Below, one piece after another: positions 35,486 through 44,312 of a DNA stretch of 64,000 nt (positions within the stretch are counted from its first letter, which is position 1; each line of letters starts with the position of its first letter). Both the position numbers and the translations under genes were made by a program. Source of the stretch: SIG603 sp964369225 (lineage in GTDB: Bacteria; Bacillota; Clostridia; Oscillospirales; Acutalibacteraceae); the NCBI GenBank assembly GCA_964369225.1, contig CAYJER010000008.1, positions 1 to 64,000 of the forward strand, given 5' to 3'. The notes below the pieces were generated by a model. It saw nothing but the letters and a program-made list of their open reading frames with translations, ran no database searches and had not been told where the DNA came from.

Positions 35486-36985
35486 ATGGATATCCAAGTA
35501 TTAATCGTATTAATAATCTATCTTGCTATAATGACGGGGATAGGCTTTTATTGCCGTGGAAAATCAAAAAATGTAGCAGATTTTGTCTTAGGAGGAAGAA
35601 GCCTTGGCCCATGGTTTACTGCTTTTGCATATGGAACTTCCTACTTCTCGGCGGTTGTCTTCATAGGCTATGCAGGACAATTCGGTTGGAACTATGGTCT
35701 TTCTGCCACATGGATAGGCATAGGTAATGCCCTTTTCGGAAGCCTTTTAGCATGGATAGTTTTAGGCGAGCGAACAAGAAAACTCACACATGAAACAGGT
35801 GCTGCAACATTGCCAGAATTTTTTGAGAAAAGGTTTAACTCTAAAAAGCTTAAAATATTCTCTGCACTAATCATTTTTGTATTTTTAATTCCATACACAG
35901 CCTCAATCTACAACGGTTTATCAAGAATGTTTACAATTCTTTTTGGAATAGACTACAGCCTATGTATAATTATTATGGCAGTTTTAACAGCAGCATATGT
36001 AATAATGGGTGGCTACCTAGCAACAGCAATTAACGATTTAGTTCAAGGTATAATTATGCTAGGCGGAATTATAGCTGTAATTTTCTTTGCACTTGAGTCA
36101 CAAGGCGGACTAATGCAAGCAGTGCAATCTTTAGGAGAAATAAACCCTGATTTAGCAAGCGCCGCAGGTCCTGACCCACTAGATTTAATAGGCGTTATTA
36201 TATTAACTTCATTCGGAACATGGGGTCTACCACAAATGACGCATAAATTCTACACTATAAAAGATAAAGCAGCTATTAAAAGAGGTGCTATAATATCTAC
36301 AATATTTGCAGTTGTTGTCGCTGGTGGAAGTTACTTCTTAGGTGCGTTTGGAAAATTATTCATGACAGAAGAGTCTATAATAGAAAATGGCAAACCAGCT
36401 TACGACATAATCATACCTACTCTAATCAATGGTGTGTTGCCAGATATTTTACTAGGAATTGTAGTTGTATTAGTTTTATCGGCGTCAATGTCTACACTTT
36501 CATCACTTGTGCTAACTTCAAGCTCTACAATTACAATCGACTTAATTAAACCTATGATGAAAAAGGCAATGACTACACATAAAGAGCTTTTAGTAATTCG
36601 CATATTCATAGCAGTATTTATTGCAATATCTGTTATAATAGCTCTAAATCCAAGCGCTTACATTACTACATTGATGTCTATTTCATGGGGCGCATTAGCT
36701 GGCTCTTTCTTAGCTCCTTTCCTATATGGTTTGTTTGCAAAAAGAGTGCAAAGAAAAGCTATTGCCGCAAGCTTTGTATGTGGTGTTGGAATAACTGTTA
36801 CTCACATGGTTTTGTTTAGCCTAAACCTATTCCCAGACCTAGTAAGTGTTGTCGCTTCATGGGATCTACCACTTAATTTGCTGTCCCCAATAAACGCTGG
36901 AGTATTTGCAATGTTAGCAGGTTTAATAGTAATTCCACTAGTAAACACCATTTTAAGCAACAAAAGTGCTATTACTTTAAAGTGA
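35486..36985 (+). CDS. Sodium:solute symporter (SSS/PutP family)
   Basis: About 499 residues, some 13 membrane segments. The early motif ADFVLGGRSLGPWFTAFAYG and the helix-2 segment SYFSAVVFIGYAGQFGW are typical of the SSS family. The sodium-site helix region reads LVLSASMSTLSSLVLTSSS. Probable substrate is proline, pantothenate or another organic anion; not decidable from sequence alone. I choose ATG 35486, which has AAAGGAG 8 bases before it, over the GTG at 35477 that overlaps this ribosome site. No terminator directly follows; see the inverted repeat in the gdhA promoter. Confidence 0.88.
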   Translation: MDIQVLIVLIIYLAIMTGIGFYCRGKSKNVADFVLGGRSLGPWFTAFAYGTSYFSAVVFIGYAGQFGWNYGLSATWIGIGNALFGSLLAWIVLGERTRKLTHETGAATLPEFFEKRFNSKKLKIFSALIIFVFLIPYTASIYNGLSRMFTILFGIDYSLCIIIMAVLTAAYVIMGGYLATAINDLVQGIIMLGGIIAVIFFALESQGGLMQAVQSLGEINPDLASAAGPDPLDLIGVIILTSFGTWGLPQMTHKFYTIKDKAAIKRGAIISTIFAVVVAGGSYFLGAFGKLFMTEESIIENGKPAYDIIIPTLINGVLPDILLGIVVVLVLSASMSTLSSLVLTSSSTITIDLIKPMMKKAMTTHKELLVIRIFIAVFIAISVIIALNPSAYITTLMSISWGALAGSFLAPFLYGLFAKRVQRKAIAASFVCGVGITVTHMVLFSLNLFPDLVSVVASWDLPLNLLSPINAGVFAMLAGLIVIPLVNTILSNKSAITLK

Positions 36986-37019
36986 TATATCAATTTTTTG
37001 TTAATTTACAATTTTTATA

Positions 37020-37048
37020 TTGACATAACAAGAATATATTTGTATAAT
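37020..37048 (+). promoter_or_regulatory. Promoter of gdhA
   Basis: TTGACA (37020-37025), 17-bp spacer, TATAAT (37043-37048): full consensus, consistent with high expression. Transcription should start near 37055. Confidence 0.8.
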
Positions 37049-37105
37049 AAGTTTTGTGAATAGGGTGGTATAATTATACACTCAACTTTGCAAAACTTAT
37101 TTTTT
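37047..37105 (+). terminator. Long-loop terminator-like inverted repeat straddling the gdhA start site
   Basis: AATAAGTTTTG (37047-37057) is mirrored exactly by CAAAACTTATT (37091-37101), then TTTTT. The left arm overlaps the gdhA -10 box and start site. RNA starting at that promoter lacks most of the left arm, while read-through RNA from the symporter gene has both. It may act as a terminator only for read-through, or as a DNA operator. Confidence 0.5.
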
Positions 37106-37128
37106 ATATTATTAAAGGAGATTTAATT

Positions 37129-38460
37129 ATGTCATATGTAGACGAAATTATTGACAGAGTAGTGTCAAAAAACCCTGCAGAACCAGAGTTTCATCAAGCT
37201 GTTAAAGAAGTTTTGAATTCTCTAAGACCAGTTATCGAGGCAAACGAGGAAGCATACAGAAAAGATGCTATCCTAGAGAGAATCACAGAGCCTGACAGAC
37301 AATTCAAATTCAGAGTTCCATGGGTAGACGATAAGGGTAATATTCAAGTAAACACAGGCTATAGAGTACAATTCAACAACTCTATCGGACCTTACAAGGG
37401 TGGTCTACGTTTCCGTGACAATGTTAATCTAGGTATCATTAAATTCCTAGGTTTCGAGCAAATCTTCAAGAACTCACTTACAGGTCTACCAATCGGTGGC
37501 GGTAAAGGTGGTTCTGACTTCGATCCTAAGGGTAAGTCAGATCGTGAAGTTATGTCTTTCTGCCGTTCATTCATGACAGAGCTAGGCAAGTACATTGGTC
37601 AAAACCAAGACGTACCAGCTGGTGATATCGGTGTTGGCGCTAGAGAAATCGGCTACATGTATGGCCAATATAAGAGAATTACAGACCAATACGAGGGCGT
37701 TCTTACAGGTAAGGGCCTAACTTACGGTGGTTCTCTAGTTAGAACAGAGGCTACAGGCTATGGTCTATTATACTTAGTAGATGCAATGCTAAGAGCTAAC
37801 GAGAAAACAATGCAAGGAAAAATTGCTGTTGTTTCAGGTTCTGGTAATGTTGCTATTTACGCAACACAAAAAGCTACACAATTAGGTGCAAAAGTTGTTG
37901 CTCTTTCTGACTCAGCTGGCTGGATCTACGATGCAGAGGGTGTTGACCTAGACGCTATCAAAGAGATCAAAGAAGTTAAGCGTGGAAGACTATCAGACTA
38001 TAAGGCTTACAGACCAAACTCAGAGTACCACACAGAGGGCAACCTATGGCAAGTTAAGTGTGACATTGCTCTTCCTTGTGCAACTCAAAATGAGCTAGAC
38101 CTAGAAGATGCTAAGAAATTAGTAGCTAACGGTGTTATAGCTGTTGGTGAGGGTGCAAACATGCCTACAACAATGGAAGCTACAGACTTCTTTATCGAAA
38201 ACGGCGTTTTATTCGCTCCTGGTAAGGCTGCAAATGCTGGTGGTGTTGCTACTTCTGCACTTGAGATGTCACAAAACAGTGAGAGATTAAGCTGGTCATT
38301 CGAGGAAGTTGACGCTAAGCTAAAAGCTATCATGGAGAATATCTTTGATAAAATGGATGAGGCTTCAAAAAGATACAATATGCCACAAAACTATGTAATG
38401 GGCGCAAACATTGCTGGTTTTGAAAAAGTTGTAACTGCTATGGTTGCACACGGCGTATAA
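37129..38460 (+). CDS. gdhA: NADP-type glutamate dehydrogenase
   Basis: 443-residue hexameric-type enzyme linking 2-oxoglutarate plus ammonia to glutamate. Motifs GPYKGGLRFRDNVNLG and GLPIGGGKGGSDFDPKGKS carry the substrate lysines. The nucleotide fold reads VVSGSGNVAIYATQKA with Ser after the second strand (LSDSAGW), typical of NADP-linked bacterial GdhA. Codon use looks biased towards highly expressed genes (many CTA/GGT, few rare codons). Consensus promoter, AAAGGAG site and a strong terminator make it a well-expressed single gene. Confidence 0.96.
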   Translation: MSYVDEIIDRVVSKNPAEPEFHQAVKEVLNSLRPVIEANEEAYRKDAILERITEPDRQFKFRVPWVDDKGNIQVNTGYRVQFNNSIGPYKGGLRFRDNVNLGIIKFLGFEQIFKNSLTGLPIGGGKGGSDFDPKGKSDREVMSFCRSFMTELGKYIGQNQDVPAGDIGVGAREIGYMYGQYKRITDQYEGVLTGKGLTYGGSLVRTEATGYGLLYLVDAMLRANEKTMQGKIAVVSGSGNVAIYATQKATQLGAKVVALSDSAGWIYDAEGVDLDAIKEIKEVKRGRLSDYKAYRPNSEYHTEGNLWQVKCDIALPCATQNELDLEDAKKLVANGVIAVGEGANMPTTMEATDFFIENGVLFAPGKAANAGGVATSALEMSQNSERLSWSFEEVDAKLKAIMENIFDKMDEASKRYNMPQNYVMGANIAGFEKVVTAMVAHGV

Positions 38461-38477
38461 TTTATACTAATAAAATT

Positions 38478-38509
38478 AACGGACAGGTTTTATGCCTGTC
38501 CGTTTTTTT
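38478..38509 (+). terminator. Intrinsic terminator of gdhA
   Basis: AACGGACAGG (38478-38487) with CCTGTCCGTT (38495-38504), followed by TTTTTT. Confidence 0.9.
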
Positions 38510-38562
38510 ATATTCTTTAAAACACTAATTATGTACTTAGAATTTAAGCCACCTTAATGCTA

Positions 38563-38643
38563 TAATGTAGGGGCGACCCTGTGTGGCCGCCCCTACATTG
38601 GTACTGCATAAGAGGCACGTCTGCACTCAGACCCTCCCCTACA
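38563..38643. repeat. Nested palindrome family, copy 7
   Basis: A compact inner palindrome ATGTAGGGGCGACCC...GGCCGCCCCTACAT (38563-38598) with a different word (GGGCGACC/GGCCGCCC, one mismatch). Right outer arm AGAGGCACGTCTGCACTCAG then ACCCTCCCCTACA (38611-38643). 38644-38855 holds nothing I can name. Confidence 0.8.
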
Positions 38644-38855
38644 ATCAGTTTTAAAGCTTTAATTTTTACATGGTACTACATTTATTATTTATCAATGTCT
38701 TTGTGTCAAATTACCTAATAATTCGATTTGTTTTGTTAGTTTATAACAAAATTCCTATTGTTAAAATACACATAGAATTCATTAAAAATAAATCAATATT
38801 TTAAGTTTTAAACAATTTCAACAGACTTTTCCACAGTTTTCAAGAGTTTCAACAA

Positions 38856-40544
38856 TCACATTGATTCAGGAGCTGAAATTTTAAGCATGTCTAAAACATT
38901 TTTTATAACGGTAGCAGTTGCCACGCATAAAGAAATTCTAGCCTGCATTAACTTCTCTTCTTCGCCCGCAACACGGCAAGCATTGTAGAATTTATGGAAC
39001 AAAGTAGCCAATTGATGTACATATTTTGTGATACTTGACGGATCGTAAGCCTTTGCAGCCGATACAATTTCATCTGTGTAAATTGAGATATGTTGAACCA
39101 AAGCTTTTTCTTCTTGTTCTACAAGCAATGTAAGTTCTTCTCTTGTCACTTCTCTTTGAGTTATCCCCTGAGTTTTCAACGATTTGAAGATTGAACATAT
39201 CCTAGCGTGTGCGTATTGAACATAATATACAGGATTTTGTGAATCTTCACTAATTGCTAAGCCTAGGTCAAAGTCGCAATGTGTGTTAGGTTCTCTTAAA
39301 TTGAAGAAAAATCTTGCTGAATCTATTGGAACTTCCTCTAATAATGTTGAAAGTGTAATAGCCTTTCCGCTTCTCTTAGAAAGTTTTATAGTCTCGCCCT
39401 CACGGACAAGTCTTACCATTTGCATAATTACAGCATCTAATTTATTGTCGTCAATGCCAAGTGCCTTTAGGCAAGCTTTCATTCTGGCAACATATCCGTG
39501 GTGATCTGCACCTAAAACGTTTACAGCCTTGTCATAGCCACGAGTCACTAGTTTGTCATAGTGGTATGCAATGTCTGGCACAATATAAGTTGGAATTTGG
39601 TTAGCTCTTACTAAAACTATGTCTTTATCAAGTCCAAATTCTGTAGCCTTAAACCATAAAGCTCCCTCATTCTCAAAAGTAAGACCTGTTTCTTTCATCA
39701 GTTCGATAATTTTTGTAACAGAGCCGTCGTTATGCAGTGTGCTTTCTTTAAACCATCTGTCATACTCAATTCTGTATGATAATAGGTCTCTTCTTAGACC
39801 CTCTATGTTTAGCGGTAGCGCATAATCTACAAGCGCATCTCTTCTAGTTTGACTGTCACAGCCAACAAATTTATCGCCGTTTATATCTGCAAAATTCTTT
39901 GAATGATTAATTATGTCTTCGCCGTGGTAGGCATCCTCTGGCATTTGTACAGTTTCATCAAAAATTTGTAGGTAACGAGTCTCAAGTGAAGTAGCAAATT
40001 TTTCAATTTGGTTTCCTGCATCGTTTACATAAAATTCTCTTGCTGTCTCAAAACCAGCTGTCTCTAAAACAGAGGCTAGGCAATCGCCTATAGCTCCGCC
40101 TCTTGCGTTTCCTATGTGCATAGGGCCTGTAGGATTTGCTGAAACAAATTCAACTAAAACTTTTTTACCGTTTCCATAGTCACTTTTTCCGTAGTCTTTA
40201 CCCTTTGCAATTACATCTAAAATAATATCGGCATTAAGATAATCATTTAAAAAGAAGTTAATAAATCCAGGGCCTGCCTTTTCTGCCTTGTTAAAATATG
40301 TTGCGCTCAAGTCTATTTTCTCGATAATTGCGTCGGCAATTTTAGTTGGGGCAGTTCTAAAAGCCTTTGCTCCCATTAAAGCCACGTTTGTAGCTCTGTC
40401 ACCGTGCTTTCTGTCGGCTGGAATTTCTATGCTAAAATTTGGAATTTCTGCCTCTATTAAAACTCCATCGTTCATGGCTGTTTTGATAGCCTTTTTAATT
40501 GCATCACTTAATTGTTTGTTTACTTCTTCTATTAAATATGACAT
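38856..40544 (-). CDS. argS: Arginyl-tRNA synthetase
   Basis: 562-residue class I synthetase. N-terminal additional domain, HIGH motif as GPMHIGNARGGAIGD (about 135-149), the KMSKS-like loop as IKLSKRSGKAITLS, and the C-terminal DALR anticodon domain (YVQYAHARICSIFKSL). Full length. Last gene of ddl-murI-DUF1934-argS, starting immediately after the DUF1934 gene. No clear terminator after it. Confidence 0.96.
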   Translation of the reverse strand: MSYLIEEVNKQLSDAIKKAIKTAMNDGVLIEAEIPNFSIEIPADRKHGDRATNVALMGAKAFRTAPTKIADAIIEKIDLSATYFNKAEKAGPGFINFFLNDYLNADIILDVIAKGKDYGKSDYGNGKKVLVEFVSANPTGPMHIGNARGGAIGDCLASVLETAGFETAREFYVNDAGNQIEKFATSLETRYLQIFDETVQMPEDAYHGEDIINHSKNFADINGDKFVGCDSQTRRDALVDYALPLNIEGLRRDLLSYRIEYDRWFKESTLHNDGSVTKIIELMKETGLTFENEGALWFKATEFGLDKDIVLVRANQIPTYIVPDIAYHYDKLVTRGYDKAVNVLGADHHGYVARMKACLKALGIDDNKLDAVIMQMVRLVREGETIKLSKRSGKAITLSTLLEEVPIDSARFFFNLREPNTHCDFDLGLAISEDSQNPVYYVQYAHARICSIFKSLKTQGITQREVTREELTLLVEQEEKALVQHISIYTDEIVSAAKAYDPSSITKYVHQLATLFHKFYNACRVAGEEEKLMQARISLCVATATVIKNVLDMLKISAPESM

Positions 40545-40976
40545 TTATTTTAGTCCTTTCTTTACTGATTGCACTTGCACGAACAATTCATTACGACTTG
40601 AGTTAACTGAATTTATATCCAATGTGTATGAAAGACGAATAGTTCCTCCATCGTCATCAAGTTTAGAGTCTATCTCGTTTGTGAAAACACCCATGTTAAG
40701 ACTTCCAAAACCTAAATCATATATACAGCCGTGCCTCTTGCCTTTTTCTAAAATTAACTTTGTGCTAGTTCCTGGGTTTGTAAGCACAACACTGTTATCA
40801 TCTATTCTTAGCATAGATGATTTCGGTTTAGGCTCGCCACTCTCATAGTCTCTATACATTATATATCTTACTCCGTCTTTTATGGTGTATGAGCCTAGAG
40901 TATTTATATTTACCTCTGTGTTGTCGTCTTCGTAAAACTGTTTTCCTATAATGGAAATAATATGATCTTCTTTCAT
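40545..40976 (-). CDS. DUF1934 family beta-barrel protein (YwiB-like)
   Basis: 143 residues, mostly beta strands, with YTIKDGVRYIMYRDYESG and CIYDLGFGSLNMGVFTNEIDS. Proteins of this family are frequently placed immediately before argS in Firmicutes; function unknown. Here it is followed directly by argS (adjacent ends) and lies 9 bp after murI. Confidence 0.8.
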   Translation of the reverse strand: MKEDHIISIIGKQFYEDDNTEVNINTLGSYTIKDGVRYIMYRDYESGEPKPKSSMLRIDDNSVVLTNPGTSTKLILEKGKRHGCIYDLGFGSLNMGVFTNEIDSKLDDDGGTIRLSYTLDINSVNSSRNELFVQVQSVKKGLK

Positions 40977-40985
40977 CGTGTTCTC

Positions 40986-41795
40986 CTAGTATTCTTCAAT
41001 GTCTATCTTTGTTATGTTTCCGCTTATCGGAGCACCTAAACAAATGGTAGCGGTTTTTTCAAAGCCCTCAACGCTGTCACTAACAAAAAACTCTGCTTCA
41101 TTGTTATTTTGTTGCGATAGCATGTTAAACTTTTCTAATATGGTCTTACACCTGTGTGCAATTTCTTTTCCGCTATTTATAAGCTTTACCTCATCCCCAA
41201 CAATGTCACCAATTATCTCTTTTAAAATTGGGTAATGTGTACAGCCTAGAATTATGGTATCTACCCCATTTTCTCTAAGAGTGGCTAAATATTCTTCCAC
41301 AACTAATCTAGTTACCTTGTTCTCTCTATCTATAAAACCATTCTCTACTAATGGAACTAACAACGGGCAAGATTTAGCAAACACCTCTACGCTGTTATCC
41401 ATAAACTTTAACTTTCTCTCGAAAGAGCCACTTGAAATTGTTGCCGATGTCGCAATTACACCTATTTTTTTATTTCTTGTTACCTCTAACGCCTTGTCAC
41501 AGCAAGGCTCTATTATATTTGTGTGAGGAACAGGTATTTCATCTAGTACCGCACTGGCATTAGAACTTACTGTTCCGCAGGCAGCAACTATCATTTTTAC
41601 ATCTTGTTTTAGAAGAAAATTTATGTCTTGTCTTGCGTATTTCGCTATAGTTTCGGCACTTCTCGTTCCATAAGGAACTCTGCCTGTGTCTCCAAAATAT
41701 AGAATTTTCTCGTTTGGCAGTACTTTTTTAATCTCTCTGACGGCTGTTAGACCGCCAAGCCCCGAGTCAAATACGCCAATAGCTCTATTGTCCAT
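40986..41795 (-). CDS. murI: Glutamate racemase
   Basis: About 269 residues. Makes D-glutamate for peptidoglycan. The two catalytic cysteines are in VAACGTVSSNA and ILGCTHYPIL. The start has GVFDSGLGGLTAV, the family fingerprint. ATG 41795 is preferred with AGAGGTG upstream; a GTG two codons earlier is the alternative. It follows ddl by a few bases, so both D-amino-acid steps of wall synthesis are on one transcript. Confidence 0.95.
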   Translation of the reverse strand: MDNRAIGVFDSGLGGLTAVREIKKVLPNEKILYFGDTGRVPYGTRSAETIAKYARQDINFLLKQDVKMIVAACGTVSSNASAVLDEIPVPHTNIIEPCCDKALEVTRNKKIGVIATSATISSGSFERKLKFMDNSVEVFAKSCPLLVPLVENGFIDRENKVTRLVVEEYLATLRENGVDTIILGCTHYPILKEIIGDIVGDEVKLINSGKEIAHRCKTILEKFNMLSQQNNNEAEFFVSDSVEGFEKTATICLGAPISGNITKIDIEEY

Positions 41796-41804
41796 TTTCA
41801 CCTC

Positions 41805-42860
41805 TTAGCCATATCTATTAAAGGCAGTGTCAATAATTTTCGAGATTAAGTCAGTAGCAGTTAAACCAGTATGTTGCCATAGCTTAGGATACATGCTTAT
41901 TCCTGTAAACCCTGGTAGGGTGTTAATCTCGTTAAGTACAAAGCTACCATCATCTTTTAAGAAGAAATCAACTCTTGAAAGTCCGCTACATCCTAAGAAT
42001 TTATATGCTCTTATTGCTGTTTCTCTTAATTTATCTGACTGCTCTATGTCTTGTGGTATCAATGTTTGTGAGACACCGTTCTTATATTTATCGTCATAGT
42101 CATAGAACTGCGCACCAGTTACAATCTCGCCAACTGGTGAGGCTATAGCGTCTCTTCCACCTAGCACAGCTACTTCAACTTCTCTGCCTATTATTGCCTC
42201 TTCGACTAAAATTTTCACATCTTCTTTCGCCGCCTTTAAGATAGCAGTCTCAAGCTCATCCTCTGAATTAACTTTGCTAACACCTATTGACGAGCCAGCA
42301 CTAGACGGCTTAACGAACACAGGATAGCTAAACTTTTTTGAAACTCTCTCTTTAACCGCCTGAGGATTAGCCTTAAAAGTATCCTCATAGAACCAAATAT
42401 ATTTTGCCTGAGCCACACCGGCAGCGTTTAAAAGCGCATGAGTATAAACCTTATCCATGCAAACCGCCGAACTAGTAGTGTCGCAACCAACAAAAGGAAT
42501 TGAACTTAAAGACAGCAAGCCTTGAATAGTGCCGTCTTCACCATTTTTTCCATGAAGAACAGGAAAAACAACATCCAACGGAATAAACTGTGTCTTGTCA
42601 GGATAAAATGCGACCATGCCTTTCATTGCAGTGTCAGGACCTATAAAAGCAGACACATTATTAGGATGATTTATCCAATTTCCATTCTTTATACTCTCGG
42701 TGTCACCAGTGTATAAAATCCATTCTCCGTTCTTGCTTATTCCTAAACAAATTACATTATATTTACTTCTATCTATATTTTCAATAACAAAACTTGCAGA
42801 AAGCAAGGAAATTTCATATTCAGATGATTTTCCACCAAATATTACAGCTATATTTTTCAT
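41805..42860 (-). CDS. ddl: D-alanine--D-alanine ligase
   Basis: 351-residue ATP-grasp enzyme that joins two D-alanines for the peptidoglycan stem. N-terminal FGGKSSEYEISLLSA, VLHGKNGEDGTIQGLL, ATP-binding FVKPSSAGSSIGVSKV and the Mg-binding FVLNEINTLPGFT are all intact. The omega-loop residue pattern was not resolved well enough to exclude D-Ala-D-Ser type, but nothing van-like lies nearby. There is no normal Shine-Dalgarno: the ATG directly follows a conserved leader element present in two tandem copies (42866-43028). Confidence 0.93.
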   Translation of the reverse strand: MKNIAVIFGGKSSEYEISLLSASFVIENIDRSKYNVICLGISKNGEWILYTGDTESIKNGNWINHPNNVSAFIGPDTAMKGMVAFYPDKTQFIPLDVVFPVLHGKNGEDGTIQGLLSLSSIPFVGCDTTSSAVCMDKVYTHALLNAAGVAQAKYIWFYEDTFKANPQAVKERVSKKFSYPVFVKPSSAGSSIGVSKVNSEDELETAILKAAKEDVKILVEEAIIGREVEVAVLGGRDAIASPVGEIVTGAQFYDYDDKYKNGVSQTLIPQDIEQSDKLRETAIRAYKFLGCSGLSRVDFFLKDDGSFVLNEINTLPGFTGISMYPKLWQHTGLTATDLISKIIDTAFNRYG

Positions 42861-42865
42861 AATAT

Positions 42866-42937
42866 GACCATGTCATTTTTGCCGCCCAAACAACGGTAAA
42901 AATTTAGGGTTTCTTCCCCGTGACTATCCTTTCTTAA
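42866..42937 (-). ncRNA. Leader element, copy A (upstream of ddl)
   Basis: On the minus strand: AGGATAGTCACGGGG, a GGG...CCC hairpin, then CCGTTGTTTGGGCGG and CAAAAATGACATGGTC. GTCA and TGAC could close a three-way junction around two small hairpins. It ends 5 bp before the ddl ATG. A near copy lies 89 bp upstream and another before ogt. Confidence 0.6.
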
Positions 42938-42954
42938 ATAATTTTCAAACTTAA

Positions 42955-43028
42955 GACCATGTCATTTTTGCCGTCCAAACAACAACAAAAACTTAGGGTT
43001 TGTTCCCCGTGACTATCCTTTCTTAAAA
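42955..43028 (-). ncRNA. Leader element, copy B (tandem, upstream of ddl)
   Basis: Same element as copy A. In the second hairpin the left strand CCG is changed to TTG against CGG, which still pairs through G-U wobbles, so base-pairing is kept. Located just downstream of the ddl promoter, within the transcribed leader. Confidence 0.6.
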
Positions 43029-43057
43029 TCTTAAGCTCTAAATTTATATTACATTAA

Positions 43058-43086
43058 AGTATATCATAAAAAAATATCATTTACAA
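43058..43086 (-). promoter_or_regulatory. Promoter of ddl-murI-DUF1934-argS
   Basis: Minus-strand TTGTAA (43081-43086), 17-bp spacer, TATACT (43058-43063). It places both leader copies inside a ~190-nt 5' untranslated region. Confidence 0.55.
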
Positions 43087-43110
43087 GCATATTTTGTTAA
43101 AAGAAAAAGT

Positions 43111-43154
43111 AAATATGTAGACTTGCCAATTGCAATTGACACTTCTACATATTT
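43111..43154 (-). terminator. Intrinsic terminator of the ogt-methyltransferase-monooxygenase unit
   Basis: AAATATGTAGA (43111-43121) pairs with TCTACATATTT (43144-43154), with an inner CAATTGCAATTG dyad; the minus strand continues ACTTTTTCTTTT. It overlaps no gene. Confidence 0.65.
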
Positions 43155-43168
43155 TAAAGTTGTATAAT

Positions 43169-43534
43169 TTATTTATTGTCATTTTGCTCAAAATACTCAT
43201 TTGAATCATTCGGAGCTTCAACTCTTTCATTATAGGAGTATTCTCTAATAACTTTTGTAACCGAGATTTTATAACTTTCAAATAGTTTGGTTTTTCCCTC
43301 TAGTTGGCTCATTCTATGCTCTGTCAAGTTTCGCCATTTATGTAGCGCTTCCTCATTTTCCCATACATTCATAGACAAAATTTTTCGCTTGTCCACTAAA
43401 CTCTGAAACCTTTCAGCAGAAACAAATCCATCAACTCCACTTAGCATAGGCTTTAGCATTGACGCTAGTTCTAAATATCTTGCTTTGCCTTCATCTGTTG
43501 GTGTTACCTCAAAAATTACGATATATTTACTCAT
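43169..43534 (-). CDS. Antibiotic biosynthesis monooxygenase (ABM) domain protein
   Basis: About 121 residues from MSKYIVIFEVTPTDEG. The ferredoxin-like ABM fold is indicated by the repeated strand-helix pattern and by ERFQSLVDKRKILSMNVWENEEALHKWR, where the central W-E-N-E-E-A part is typical. Members are small cofactor-free oxygenases or stress proteins. ATG 43534 has AAGGAG six bases before it and overlaps the methyltransferase stop by 8 nt; the upstream ATG at 43558 has no ribosome site. Third gene after ogt and the methyltransferase. Confidence 0.75.
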   Translation of the reverse strand: MSKYIVIFEVTPTDEGKARYLELASMLKPMLSGVDGFVSAERFQSLVDKRKILSMNVWENEEALHKWRNLTEHRMSQLEGKTKLFESYKISVTKVIREYSYNERVEAPNDSNEYFEQNDNK

Positions 43535-44312
43535 TATGATCTCCTTTTTGGAAAACACACAGCATCCATCTGTGATTAAAATAAATTTCTCCAGCTTTTA
43601 TATACGGTTCAAATCCTGTTTTTTCTCCACCATTTACATCTGCTTTCATAGCTTGTGTAATCTCTGCCCTCACAAGTTTTGGAGTCTTTGTTAATTCTAG
43701 CCATGAATCTAATTTCACAGGTACAAATATAGTTTCACAAAAATCTAGCACAAAATTTTGTTCTTTGCCTAAAACTATAAAGTCTTCCCTTGACAAACAC
43801 CTTGTATGCGATGGGTCACGCAGCGTTTCAAAATGGTCGCTAATGTCACGCAAATGCTCTTCTCTAGCTTCCATATCTATAATTACAATTTTTCCATTAA
43901 CCTTTACTACCTTAGCCATTTGTGCAAAAACATCACTAGGTTTAATAAAATGATGAAAAGCAAGCCTAGACATTACTAATTCAAAAGAGTTCTCTAAAAA
44001 AGGTAGCTCTTCTGCTACTCCTGTAACAAAAGACATATTATATATTTTTTGTTTTTCTGCTTCACTTTTTCCAACTTGAAGCATTGCAGATGTAATATCA
44101 AACTCTGTGATATGCCTAACAAACGTTGCAACACTTCTACCAAAACCACACGTTCCAGCGGCTACTTCAAGCACGTTTTCAGTTCCTGTAAGTCTCATGT
44201 TTTTTATAGCAAAGTCTGTTACATCTTGTTTGGAAAAATCTTTTTGATATTCGTTAAAATTTTCAGCTTGTTTAGCAAATTCAATTTTAATTTTTTCTAT
44301 ATGTTCATTCAC
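43527..44312 (-). CDS. Class I SAM-dependent methyltransferase (UbiE-like)
   Basis: 261 residues. Motif I VLEVAAGTCGFGRSVA (about 47-62), then EFDITSAMLQVGKSEA and ELPFLENSFELVMSRLAFHHF, the usual UbiE/COQ5 methyltransferase pattern. Substrate unknown. The start is GTG at 44312, overlapping the ogt stop as GTGA; the nearby ATG (44308) is out of frame and stops after two codons. Translationally coupled to ogt and to the downstream monooxygenase. Confidence 0.8.
   Translation of the reverse strand: MNEHIEKIKIEFAKQAENFNEYQKDFSKQDVTDFAIKNMRLTGTENVLEVAAGTCGFGRSVATFVRHITEFDITSAMLQVGKSEAEKQKIYNMSFVTGVAEELPFLENSFELVMSRLAFHHFIKPSDVFAQMAKVVKVNGKIVIIDMEAREEHLRDISDHFETLRDPSHTRCLSREDFIVLGKEQNFVLDFCETIFVPVKLDSWLELTKTPKLVRAEITQAMKADVNGGEKTGFEPYIKAGEIYFNHRWMLCVFQKGDHNE

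Noticed and set aside
42866..43028. Known riboswitch classes (glycine tandem, c-di-GMP, preQ1, ZTP, guanidine)
   Set aside because: None of their conserved sequence blocks is present, although a tandem arrangement first suggested a glycine riboswitch.
43081..43281. A 66-codon minus-strand frame overlapping the monooxygenase gene
   Set aside because: It overlaps the real gene in another frame and covers its terminator; no ribosome site.
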